In this document: positions 6,127 through 15,105 of the stretch, piece after piece | How the letters are laid out: each line of letters opens with the position of its first letter | Position numbering within the stretch: the first letter of the stretch is position 1 | Origin: Cladochytrium replicatum | Taxonomy: Eukaryota > Chytridiomycota > Chytridiomycetes > Cladochytriales > Cladochytriaceae | Reading direction: 5' to 3' | Length of the DNA stretch: 33,286 nucleotides | Assembly: GCA_025526935.1 (NCBI GenBank) | Contig: JAHLKD010000164.1 | Coordinates: 1 to 33,286, forward strand | Translations under genes and position numbers: made by a program | The notes under the pieces: generated by a model | Databases searched by the model: none | Seen by the model: only the letters and a program-made list of their open reading frames with translations | Told to the model about the DNA's origin: nothing

Positions 6127-9100
6127 ATGGACTTTACGTCCGGTGTACGATCTTCTCACGCGATGGGTCTCGATGTAATGTCAGACAACAACATTCGTCA
6201 AACGAACGATGATGAATGTCAACGAGCATCTCAAGATACAGTTGGAGTGAGCACCAACTTATCGCCAGTGACAGTACACGAACTTGCAAAGTTACACCAG
6301 CAGTTTGGTCACATCCACTTACGGACAATCTTTCGAACGGCAGAGAAGCTCAACATCAAAATGCCCAAGGTTGAACCGGATGCATTCAATCTTGTCAACA
6401 AATCAATTATGCAGAATTGTTTGGTCTGTAGTCGCACGAAGCTGAAGCAGAAGCCGATTTATTCAACAATAAGTCGAGCTCCGAGGAAACTTTTCCGTCT
6501 GTTTTCCGATGTCGTACGTTTAATCTACGACGGACAGAAGAAGAGATATTGGCAGATCATTGTCGACGAACAACCTCGTTTCATCACAATCTACTTCCTG
6601 AATCGAAAGAGTGATGCGGTGGATAGTATGATTCGACATATCGCTGATGTGGAAAATCGCAATCACCCATTACACGTTGCTGAACTACGTTCCGATTCAG
6701 GAGAATTGATTACTAAACGGTTGATCCAATGGTGCAATACCAAGATTCCTCGCATCCGCGTCCACCCAGCTCCTCCGTCAGTAAAGGAACTCGATGGTCT
6801 ATCAGAGCGGAATATACAATCGATCAAGTATATGTCGGACGCGATGCTGCTACAAGCTGGACTACCACGAACACTTCAATTCGTGCAACTCTCCATCCTA
6901 TACGCTGCGGTCGTCAAGAACGCTACTTTCCATTCAGCTGTGAATGCGATTCCGTACTGTGCTTACCTTGACAAGCGGATAGATTTGGCAACTATCCACG
7001 CCTTTGGAACACTCGTTAGTTTGTGGATCTCACACGAACAAAGGTTGGCGCGCAGAATCCGAGACAAGTCTGAACTAGGTCTGTTTCTCGGATACAAGGG
7101 TGAAGACCTGAAGATCGTCATAGCACTCAATTTTCGGACAAACACAATAGGCGAATACTTCCATGTTACGTTCCACGAGGGAGTTTTTGTTGGTTATAAT
7201 CCTACCCGACAGTTACTCGACGATCTTACGGTACAATATCCACTGAAGGCCGGGACATATTTCGATGTTGATCAAATACCAACCGGGGATCAGGGGGTGC
7301 AAGAGACGACTGTTGAGTTTGTCTCAGACAATTTCCCGATTTCTACCGTTGCAGACGAAGAAATCGATGAGGATATAAACGACGACCCCATATATTACCG
7401 CTTAGAAGAAGCCGGTGACATGCATGTTGTTGAACATTTACATGGACTAGACGATGATGACCCAGACGATGCTGATTATGATCCAAATGCTGATTTATCG
7501 ACTCCACAATCCATTACTGAAGAATCTCCGAATTTGTCTTCCGTATCTCCTGTAGAGGAATATGATGCACAACTCGAAAGTGATCTTCAATTCATTGGAG
7601 AAGATGTCGACGAAGCATATGCAGCAAGAAAACGAAAACGTCAAGCAAGTGCAAATTTGTCGAACGCCAAAAGGAAACAAAATTCCTTGTTTACCCGGTC
7701 CGTTCCTAATATCGATTGGACCCTGAAGGCCGATTCCTCATATCCAACACAACCAATTGCGAATGGAAATATACGGACTGCACCAAAGACTCTTCGTGAG
7801 GCTTTATCACGATCCGATGAGGCTCCATTCTGGTTAGCGGCGATGAAGGAGGAAGTCACACAACTAGTCGGCAACAATACTTGGGCCGAAACGTTTTTAC
7901 CTGATGGACGGAATTTATTATCGGGCAAATGGGTTTTCACATATAAGCTTGACGAACATGGCAATATTACTCGATTCAAAGCACGTTGGGTCGTACGAGG
8001 ATTTTCACAGATTGAAGGATTGGATTTCGATGAAACCTATTCTCCAGTTACGAAAACGTCCACGATCCGTTTTCTGATTGCATTAGCAGCATTAGTCGGC
8101 ATGATCATATTCCAGTTTGATATCAAGGGTGCATATCTCAATGCGATACTGGAAGAAGAGAACTACGTCGAACTCCCTCATGGTTTCGGACGAGTAGATT
8201 TCCAGAATCGACCCATCGTCTGCAGACTTATCAAAAGTCTGTACGGTCTACACCAGGCAGCTCGAGAATGGTACAAAACTCTTTGGAAACAATATCTCAG
8301 TGTTGGTTTCGTGCGGAATATTGCAGACATCTGTCATTTCTGGCGATACAATCCAACAAATAATACCCGCGAACACACTACCGTTCATGTCGATGATATA
8401 CTACATTTTTCCACAGATCCTAACGCATATCATCGGTTTCAGACCGATTTGGAAACTTCGTTCACAGTAGGCAGTACTTCGAAGGCGAAATGGATTCTGA
8501 AAATGGAGTTATTGCAGACAACGGAAGGATATTTCCTTAGCAATGCATTGTACGTAAAGAAGATTCTCGAAGAAGCGAATTTATGGGGTACCAACATCAA
8601 ACCGACCAAAACACCGATGTCAAAATCATATATCTTTGATGAGACCACACCAACACTGTCCGATGCCGAGGCAACACAATTTCGATCAATGTTAATGAAG
8701 ATATCGTACGTGGCGACTAAGACACGACCGGATATTTCATACGCAGTCAATATTTTGGCACAACATCAGATTGATCCTCGACAGTCAGAATCAAAGGCTC
8801 TCTATCGATTACAACGATATTTACTCAGTACTTGGGATTACGGTTTACACTATACACGGACTGGTATCACGTCTCCGATACTAAGACCCGACGGTCTCTA
8901 CATGTTTGATTCGGCTAACAACCCACAAGGTTATGCCGATGCAGACTGGGCGGGCGATGCAGATAGATACTCACGAACCGGTTACGTGGTAATGTTCGCT
9001 AATGCGGCAATCAGTTGGCAGTCGATTCGACAACAGACTATTGCAGCCTCGTCGTCGGAAGCCGAACTGTATGCGCTGAACGAACTATCGCGTGAGATGA

Positions 9101-9408
9101 AGTGGATGAAAAATCTTATGACGGGTATTGGAATTACGTCGTTCAATCCGCTCCGTTTATGGCAAGACAATCAATCCACCGAGTCTATCGCAAACAATCT
9201 GTTCAACAACAAACGGACCAAACACATGGACGTTCGCGAGAGATTTGTGAATCTCCAAGTTGAACAGAAACATCAGGAGTTACACCATATGGATACTTCT
9301 GATATGATCGCGGACATCTTAACTAAACCTCTTGGAAGTAAATTATACCTTAAACACAGGGGCTCGTTGGGGCTAGTCAGTCAGTCTTCACTTAATATAC
9401 TATCTTGA
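6127..9408 (+). CDS. gag-pol: A1 Pol: integrase, reverse transcriptase, RNase H
   Basis: The integrase zinc domain has LHQQFGHIH and CLVC (nt 6292-6429). The catalytic triad is Asp 6508-6510, Asp 6694-6696 (RSDSGE) and Glu 6805-6807 (LSERN), with 61 and 36 residues between, normal for copia. An acidic linker (DDDDPDDADYD) is followed by a bipartite basic motif (nt 7627-7678), a likely nuclear localisation signal. Reverse transcriptase has FDIKGAYLNA (Asp 8119-8121), KSLYGLHQAAREW and HVDD (8386-8397), His replacing the usual Tyr or Phe. RNase H has DADW (8938-8949), SSEAEL and WQDN. All 1,093 codons are open. The ATG at 6127 is only the first ATG after the frameshift; the real translation unit starts at 4224 and this part was made as a fusion. 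Confidence 0.95.
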   Translation: MDFTSGVRSSHAMGLDVMSDNNIRQTNDDECQRASQDTVGVSTNLSPVTVHELAKLHQQFGHIHLRTIFRTAEKLNIKMPKVEPDAFNLVNKSIMQNCLVCSRTKLKQKPIYSTISRAPRKLFRLFSDVVRLIYDGQKKRYWQIIVDEQPRFITIYFLNRKSDAVDSMIRHIADVENRNHPLHVAELRSDSGELITKRLIQWCNTKIPRIRVHPAPPSVKELDGLSERNIQSIKYMSDAMLLQAGLPRTLQFVQLSILYAAVVKNATFHSAVNAIPYCAYLDKRIDLATIHAFGTLVSLWISHEQRLARRIRDKSELGLFLGYKGEDLKIVIALNFRTNTIGEYFHVTFHEGVFVGYNPTRQLLDDLTVQYPLKAGTYFDVDQIPTGDQGVQETTVEFVSDNFPISTVADEEIDEDINDDPIYYRLEEAGDMHVVEHLHGLDDDDPDDADYDPNADLSTPQSITEESPNLSSVSPVEEYDAQLESDLQFIGEDVDEAYAARKRKRQASANLSNAKRKQNSLFTRSVPNIDWTLKADSSYPTQPIANGNIRTAPKTLREALSRSDEAPFWLAAMKEEVTQLVGNNTWAETFLPDGRNLLSGKWVFTYKLDEHGNITRFKARWVVRGFSQIEGLDFDETYSPVTKTSTIRFLIALAALVGMIIFQFDIKGAYLNAILEEENYVELPHGFGRVDFQNRPIVCRLIKSLYGLHQAAREWYKTLWKQYLSVGFVRNIADICHFWRYNPTNNTREHTTVHVDDILHFSTDPNAYHRFQTDLETSFTVGSTSKAKWILKMELLQTTEGYFLSNALYVKKILEEANLWGTNIKPTKTPMSKSYIFDETTPTLSDAEATQFRSMLMKISYVATKTRPDISYAVNILAQHQIDPRQSESKALYRLQRYLLSTWDYGLHYTRTGITSPILRPDGLYMFDSANNPQGYADADWAGDADRYSRTGYVVMFANAAISWQSIRQQTIAASSSEAELYALNELSREMKWMKNLMTGIGITSFNPLRLWQDNQSTESIANNLFNNKRTKHMDVRERFVNLQVEQKHQELHHMDTSDMIADILTKPLGSKLYLKHRGSLGLVSQSSLNILS

Positions 9409-9535
9409 ACGACCGGCTGGCGATGTCCATACAACTCACCTTTATTTCAATAGAATATCAACTTCAGCATTTACAGAAAGTTATGATCGGTTGAGTGATA
9501 CTCTCGGTTGTACCTATCTAATGACTGAGGGGGTG
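9409..9535 (+). promoter_or_regulatory. A1 3' untranslated region and polypurine tract
   Basis: 127 bp between the stop and the 3' LTR. It ends with gagggggtg (9527-9535) immediately before TGTTAAG, the expected place of the plus-strand primer for reverse transcription. The same tract precedes the A2 3' LTR and, reversed, follows the LTR of A4. Confidence 0.75.
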
Positions 9536-10134
9536 TGTTAAGTATTTCGATTGATGGACTTGGCCAATCCAGTCATTGATAGTACAAAAACACAAACGCC
9601 CGATATACAGAAATGTCACTCTTCACTGAGCAACATTTCTAACTATTGAACTAAAGCATATAGATGATGATCTATTACGAGTTTGGATACCTCCGGGTAT
9701 TTCTTCATGGGTTATATTTATTGCAGCCATAGGTATAGTAAACTGTCATTACTTTTCTATCATCCACTTGTAGAAGTGAAGCCCGGATCAGATCACAGCA
9801 AAGGTTTACATATGATTAACGCGTTCGTGGGAATCATGTGTGAGAACAATCCTGTTCAGGAGAGCTAGATCTCACGCACAGCTTAGCATGATTATGCTTC
9901 GCTACGCCTGTGAGAAGAAGAGTCAAACCTTATCGCTTCAATCCAGATCTTCCGGAAGGAAAAGCCAAAACGACAGTACACTTATTTAAGGAGCCTGTGG
10001 CGATACACACAAGGAGCATTCTCTTGCGCTAGTACTTGTGACTCGCAATCTTCTTTATTCATCTCTTAGAAACATTAACCCGTGAATTAGCAACACACAC
10101 AACCTGAGGATCCAGACCACAGCTTTGTTCAACA
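9536..10134 (+). repeat. LTR-A copy b (3' LTR of A1)
   Basis: 599 bp, haplotype g/g/a/c/a at LTR positions 161/162/190/322/405. It is followed by gatga, where the family B sequence resumes. The undisturbed B2 copy has gatga once at the same place (22405-22415 region), which identifies the insertion site. Confidence 0.95.
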
Positions 10135-12256
10135 GATGATAGTGCTAACACCTCATCTGATGAGGAGTTGGATCCCAATCAACGATTTTATCATCGAATG
10201 GATATCTCACAAATGCATGTTACTCCTATGTCCCAACATAATTCAAATGTTGATGACAAGCACGACACCACCAACGACTATAACCATTCGTTAAACATGA
10301 ACGATGACACTTATGTACCACTTTCTGTACAACACGTACAAGAACAAAATGAAGATGATTCCCAAAGTGATTTGGAAGATTTACAATGGATTGGTGAAGA
10401 AGATGACAACGATTATGGATTTGTTGCACACAAAGCCAAACGTCGCAAACTTAAAGGCAAACAACCTATGGTTACTCCAACAAACAGATTTCATCCCCAG
10501 CGAAGACATCCTTTGTTGAGACGTAATATCCCCAATGTCAATGTAAATGAGAAAGCAAAATCGAGTACACCCGACATTCCTATACCTCAAGGACACTTGA
10601 GAAGTATTCCCAAAACAGTCCAGGAAGCTATGTCGCGACCTGATGAATGGCCATACTGGCTTGCAGCCATGTGTGAAGAAAATCAACAACTTATCAATTT
10701 GGGAACATGGAACAAACGCATCTTGCCAAATGGGAACAACCTTCTCACTGGCAAATGGGTTTATTCATACAAACTTGATGAAGATGGCAACAGCATCCGA
10801 TTCAAGGCACGATGGGTAGTTAGAGGGTTCTCCCAGATACAGGGAATGGATTTCGACAAAACCTATTCTCCTGTGGCAAAAACCACTACAATTCGATTAC
10901 TAGTTGCTCTTGCTGCAATTGTCAAATTACACATCTATCAATTTGACATTACAGGAGCATATCTCAATGCATCACTTGAGCAAGATGTTTATGTTGAAAT
11001 GCCCCATGGATTTACAGAGACTGACGAATCTGGCAATCCATTAGTTTGTAATCTTGTCAAAAGCTTATTTGGTTTACATCAAGCTGCTAGAGAATGGTAC
11101 AAATGCCTCTGGGCAAAATATGAAGACATGGGATACATCCGTGATCTTTCAGATGCTTGTCATTTCTGGCAAATGAAACCATCTACTCACAGTTCCACTG
11201 TGAAAATACGTGAACACACTACTGTTCATGTAGATGATATTCTTCATTTCTCTCCAGACCCAAATGGCTACCAAGACTTCATGGATTGCTTGAATTCCTC
11301 ATTCAAGGTTGGAAGTCACTCTACAGGCAAATGGATTCTGAAAATGCAATTGATCAAAACTACTCACGGTTATTTCATAACCAATGCTCAATATGCAAAG
11401 GAAATATTGCAGAGATTGAAATTATGGGAATCCAATCTTAAACCAGCCAAAACACCTATTTCTTCTCACTACAAACATGACACAAGCTTGCCTATTTTAT
11501 CCAAAAATGATGCAACTATTTTCCGCTCGGAACTCATGAAAATCTCGTACCTAGCTACAAAGACCAGACCTGATTTATCTTATGCTGTCAATGTCTTGGC
11601 ACAACATCAGGTTGAACCACGAGTTTGCGAACAAAAGGCACTAGCTCGCCTGCATCGTTACTTATTGGGAACATGGGACTATGGTTTGCATTACACATGC
11701 AATAACATACCCACTCCCAACGTACACTCTGACGGTGTATATGAGTTTGCATCAAATGAACACATCCCTAATGGGATCTGCTGATGCAGACTGGGCAAAT
11801 GATCCTGCTCGCTATTCCAGGACAGGATATGTTGTAATGTTTGCCAATGCAGCTGTTTGCTGGCAGTCAACAAAGCAACAGGTTATAACTTGCTCTTCCA
11901 CTGAAGCAGAGTTATATGCATTGAATGAATTATCACGTGAGATGAAGTGGATGAAAAACCTCATGGCAACCATTGGTATTTCATCCAAAAGTAAGCCCAT
12001 GATCCTCTGGCAAGATAATACCTCTACGCAGTCTATTGCCAATGACCTGCTTAATGATCACAGAACTAAACACATGGATGTTCGAGAAAAGTTTGTGAAT
12101 CTTCAAATTGAGCAGAAGCAGCAGGAACTCAGAGATATTGATACTGAGAACCAAATTGCTGATATTTTCACAAAACCCTTGACATTCAAATTATTTTCAA
12201 AGTTCACACGCGCACTTGGTCTTACACGTCAATCTGATTTGACCCTTGTTGACTAA
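10135..12256 (+). pseudogene. gag-pol: B1 Pol fragment: linker, reverse transcriptase, RNase H
   Basis: The frame is open from the junction at 10135 to TGA 11782-11784. It carries the acidic LQWIGEE motif (10381-10416), a basic NLS-like KAKRRKLKGK (10428-10464), FDITGAYLNA, KSLFGLHQAAREW (Tyr to Phe relative to B2) and HVDD at 11227-11238. An extra a near 11770 (ccctaatggg, against ccctatggg in B2) shifts the frame at the start of RNase H. The remainder (DADW, SSTEAEL, WQDN) is open in the next frame to TAA 12254-12256. It lacks its N-terminal half and cannot encode a full polyprotein. Codons are more AT-rich than in family A. Confidence 0.9.
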
Positions 12257-12591
12257 TACATACATTACCAACAAACAGACGTGCGACTCAACGCTCATAC
12301 CAATATCCTCATTGTCTACCGCAGCTTTGACTGCGGGGGTGTATTGATGCATGCACATATATGGAACTAGCTACCCCAGTCTTCATCCACTACCGACACT
12401 GAGGGGAAATAGCCTTACCAGAGACGTCTGGGACAAGTTCATGCGTAATCATACATTACATGAAAGAACTGGCATTTCTAACTATTGGTCATGAAGACAT
12501 CCTCCTTTACTCATTGGAATCTAGTAGAGTTCTGCGAGTGATCACGCGTTTGAGAAAGAATGTGATGCTAATCAGTTTGCTGCTGACAGTT

Positions 12592-12720
12592 ATATCATAC
12601 TCGAGTACATCTCGTATGATATTAATGCAAGGTACTACATATTCATTTCTCATAGAGAACATGTCATTGTAGACAAGATTATAGCTAATCTTCATGTTCT
12701 GCTCACAATGGTTATTGTGA
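12592..12720 (+). repeat. Hairpins in LTR-B
   Basis: Perfect stems: atatcatac/gtatgatat (12592-12600 with 12614-12622) and tcacaat/attgtga (12703-12709 with 12714-12720, loop ggtt). A third, ctctc/gagag, follows at 12741-12755. All recur in the other two LTR-B copies. Confidence 0.7.
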
Positions 12721-12805
12721 ACGATCACTGGGATCTATATCTCTCTATTCGAGAGAATAATGTTTATATCAGATATTTCCATATATCTATAGCCACAGGT
12801 TAATT

Positions 12806-12867
12806 ATAAAAGCCGAAACGACAGTATATTTGAATTGTTTGCACAATTCAAAGAGCCTGTGGCGATA
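12806..12867 (+). promoter_or_regulatory. Putative LTR-B promoter block with hairpin
   Basis: A TATA-like ttataaaag leads into agccgaaacgacagta, then a perfect 9-bp hairpin tttgaattg/caattcaaa (12829-12837 with 12844-12852), then gagcctgtggcgata (12853-12867). The flanking words match LTR-A 4001-4045. Function is inferred from position and conservation between families. Confidence 0.45.
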
Positions 12868-13187
12868 TGAGATTTCGGGTGGCTGTGGCGCAAGAGCGTG
12901 ATTGGAGAAACACGAAACTCTGCACACTCACAGATCAACCTGAGGACTATCTCTAGCGCAAGTCCCAGATCAGCAGCACTAAAACTGATCAAATCACATC
13001 GCCCTCAAACCAAACTTCGACAGAGCACAATGGGAAGCAGAACTACGTGAACATTTGGCGATCGTCACACACAACAGTCACTTACGTACGCAATATCGTG
13101 CTGAGATGCAAGATTACCGTGCACAACAAGCGGACAATAACGTCGCAGTTGGAATTCTATGCGAATGTTTCCCAAAACGCGACATGA

Positions 13188-13786
13188 TGTTAAGTATTTC
13201 GATTGATGGACTTGGCCAATCCAGTCATTGATAGTACAAAAACACAAACGCCCGATATACAGAAATGTCACTCTTCACTGAGCAACATTTCTAACTATTG
13301 AACTAAAGCATATAGATGATGATCTATTACGAGTTTGGATACCTCCAGTTATTTCTTCATGGGTTATATTTATTGCGGCCATAGGTATAGTAAACTGTCA
13401 TTACTTTTCTATCATCCACTTGTAGAAGTGAAGCCCGGATCAGATCACAGCAAAGGTTTACATATGATTAACGCGTTCGTGGGAATCATGTGTGAGAACA
13501 ATCCTGTTGAGGAGAGCTAGATCTCACGCACAGCTTAGCATGATTATGCTTCGCTACGCCTGTGAGAAGAAGAGTCAAACCTTATCGCTTCGATCCAGAT
13601 CTTCCGGAAGGAAAAGCCAAAACGACAGTACACTTATTTAAGGAGCCTGTGGCGATACACACAAGGAGCATTCTCTTGCGCTAGTACTTGTGACTCGCAA
13701 TCTTCTTTATTCATCTCTTAGAAACATTAACCCGTGAATTAGCAACACACACAACCTGAGGATCCAGACCACAGCTTTGTTCAACA
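13188..13786 (+). repeat. Solo LTR-A copy c, target duplication catga
   Basis: 599 bp, forward. catga lies at 13183-13187 and 13787-13791; A1 has it once here (gcgacatgaatcg). A perfect duplication around one LTR shows an insertion later reduced by LTR-LTR recombination. Haplotype a/t/g/g/g, as in copy f. Confidence 0.96.
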
Positions 13787-14506
13787 CATGAATCGAGTCA
13801 GAGCTTATGCGTCAGCAAAAGGCAAAGTCGATGGACTTCGCCGAATTTTCAGTGCTGGCGGTCAAGCTCCGATCGAATCTTCTATGTGGGAGCAACGGCT
13901 GGTAGATCTGAAATGTACGAACGGTCAGTTGGCAGAAAGCGTTCAGCAGTTTGTGACCGACCTCACTGAGTTGTTCGAACTCAAACTGAACTCTTTACCG
14001 GACGAACTCGTAATCAAGGATCTACTAAACCGGTAAGTCGCAAAAATCACGATGCAGACAATTGAACTACGGACCCTCGTACCTTTTCTCGGAAAAATGA
14101 TCACTTCTGCGTATGCCGAATGGGAACCGGCGTTAATACAAGATCCAATTGATGCTGCAAATCCGAATGCTCCGCGACCATTCCACCAAAAGCCAACGCA
14201 TTACTTCGAAACAGTGTCAAATATCTTGACTGACCTCAACCAATTGGTCCAACTCAACGTCACCATGGATGCCGGTGGGCCTAATGGGACAAAGAAGGCC
14301 ATGAAGGCAAAGGCGAAGAAAGCGAAGGCGAAAGCGAAAGCCAAGGTTGCGAAGTCGGAGGATATTTGTACCTTGCATCCGAACTCGTCTCACACCAATG
14401 CTCAATGCCGTAAGCAAGGTGCCTCGGGTGGCTCAGGCAGTAGCGGTGGGAGTAGCAGTTCCACTTGGACCAGGCAGTCGCAGGACTCCAGGTCGTCCAC
14501 ATCTTC

Positions 14507-15105
14507 TGTTGAACAAAGCTGTGGTCTGGATCCTCAGGTTGTGTGTGTTGCTAATTCACGGGTTAATGTTTCTAAGAGATGAATAAAGAAGATTGCGAGT
14601 CACAAGTACTAGCGCAAGAGAATGCTCCTTGTGTGTATCGCCACAGGCTCCTTAAATAAGTGTACTGTCGTTTTGGCTTTTCCTTCCGGAAGATCTGGAT
14701 CGAAGCGATAAGGTTTGACTCTTCTTCTCACAGGCGTAGCGAAGCATAATCATGCTAAGCTGTGCGTGAGATCTAGCTCTCCTCAACAGGATTGTTCTCA
14801 CACATGATTCCCACGAACGCGTTAATCATATGTAAACCTTTGCTGTGATCTGATCCGGGCTTCACTTCTACAAGTGGATGATAGAAAAGTAATGACAGTT
14901 TACTATACCTATGGCCGCAATAAATATAACCCATGAAGAAATACCCGGAGGTATCCAAACTCGTAATAGATCATCATCTATATGCTTTAGTTCAATAGTT
15001 AGAAATGTTGCTCAGTGAAGAGTGACATTTCTGTATATCGGGCGTTTGTGTTTTTGTACTATCAATGACTGGATTGGCCAAGTCCATCAATCGAAATACT
15101 TAACA
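14507..15105 (-). repeat. Solo LTR-A copy d, reverse, target duplication tcttc
   Basis: 599 bp in reverse orientation. tcttc lies at 14502-14506 and 15106-15110, once in A1. Haplotype g/g/g/g/g, the same as the A2 3' LTR. With copy c it forms a 599-bp inverted repeat with a 720-bp spacer. Confidence 0.96.

Larger units (their letters stand above)
3574..10134 (+). mobile_element. Copia-type LTR retrotransposon A1, nearly intact
   Basis: Two 599-bp direct LTRs (3574-4172 and 9536-10134) flank a 5,363-bp interior coding Gag, protease, integrase, reverse transcriptase and RNase H. Integrase preceding reverse transcriptase defines Ty1/copia. The LTRs have TGTT...AACA ends and differ at only two positions that I noticed (LTR positions 162 and 322). 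A G-rich tract (9527-9535) abuts the 3' LTR. The 3' flank is gatga, inside a family B element; the 5' flank is tgcaa, in host-like DNA. These do not match, so the left LTR is not in its original setting. One single-base insertion breaks gag-pol. Confidence 0.95.
10135..13022 (+). mobile_element. Right part of Copia element B1
   Basis: Begins exactly at the end of the A1 3' LTR inside the integrase-RT linker and runs through RT and RNase H to a 681-bp LTR (12342-13022). The left part (5' LTR, gag, protease, integrase) is absent from the window. After the LTR the sequence switches at once to A-family gag (gagcacaatggg), so B1 had inserted in A2 with target site gagca. Confidence 0.9.
12342..13022 (+). 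repeat. LTR-B copy 1 (3' LTR of B1)
   Basis: 681 bp, preceded by the G-rich tract ctgcgggggtg. The first bases are TATTGATGC, where the other two copies have TGTTGATGC, so the terminal TG is mutated. The end is TTCGACA. About six substitutions separate it from the copy at 25216, with no length change. Confidence 0.93.
13023..15105 (+). pseudogene. gag-pol: A2 gag, split by two solo LTRs
   Basis: Gag pieces are 13023-13187, 13787-14506 and then 15106 onward. The first solo LTR interrupts just before the MNRVRAYAS segment; the second lies between the Ser-rich linker and the CX2CX4HX4C knuckle. A T-to-A change makes TAA at 14034-14036 (cggtaagtcg; A1 has cggttagtcg). The AK-rich stretch and the CX2HX4HX4C motif are kept. 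Removing each LTR and one target copy would rejoin the gag sequence, so both insertions were clean, but the gene is dead. Confidence 0.9.

Noticed and set aside
3569-10139. A1 as a simple insertion with its own target duplication
   Set aside because: The flanks tgcaa and gatga do not match, and the left flank is not family B as the right flank requires.
15022-15105. Apparent N-terminal peptide from the reverse LTR fused in frame to A2, B2 and B3 proteins
   Set aside because: The apparent start is GTG inside antisense LTR sequence. B2 and B3 are one event duplicated, so only two independent in-frame joins exist, explained by chance.
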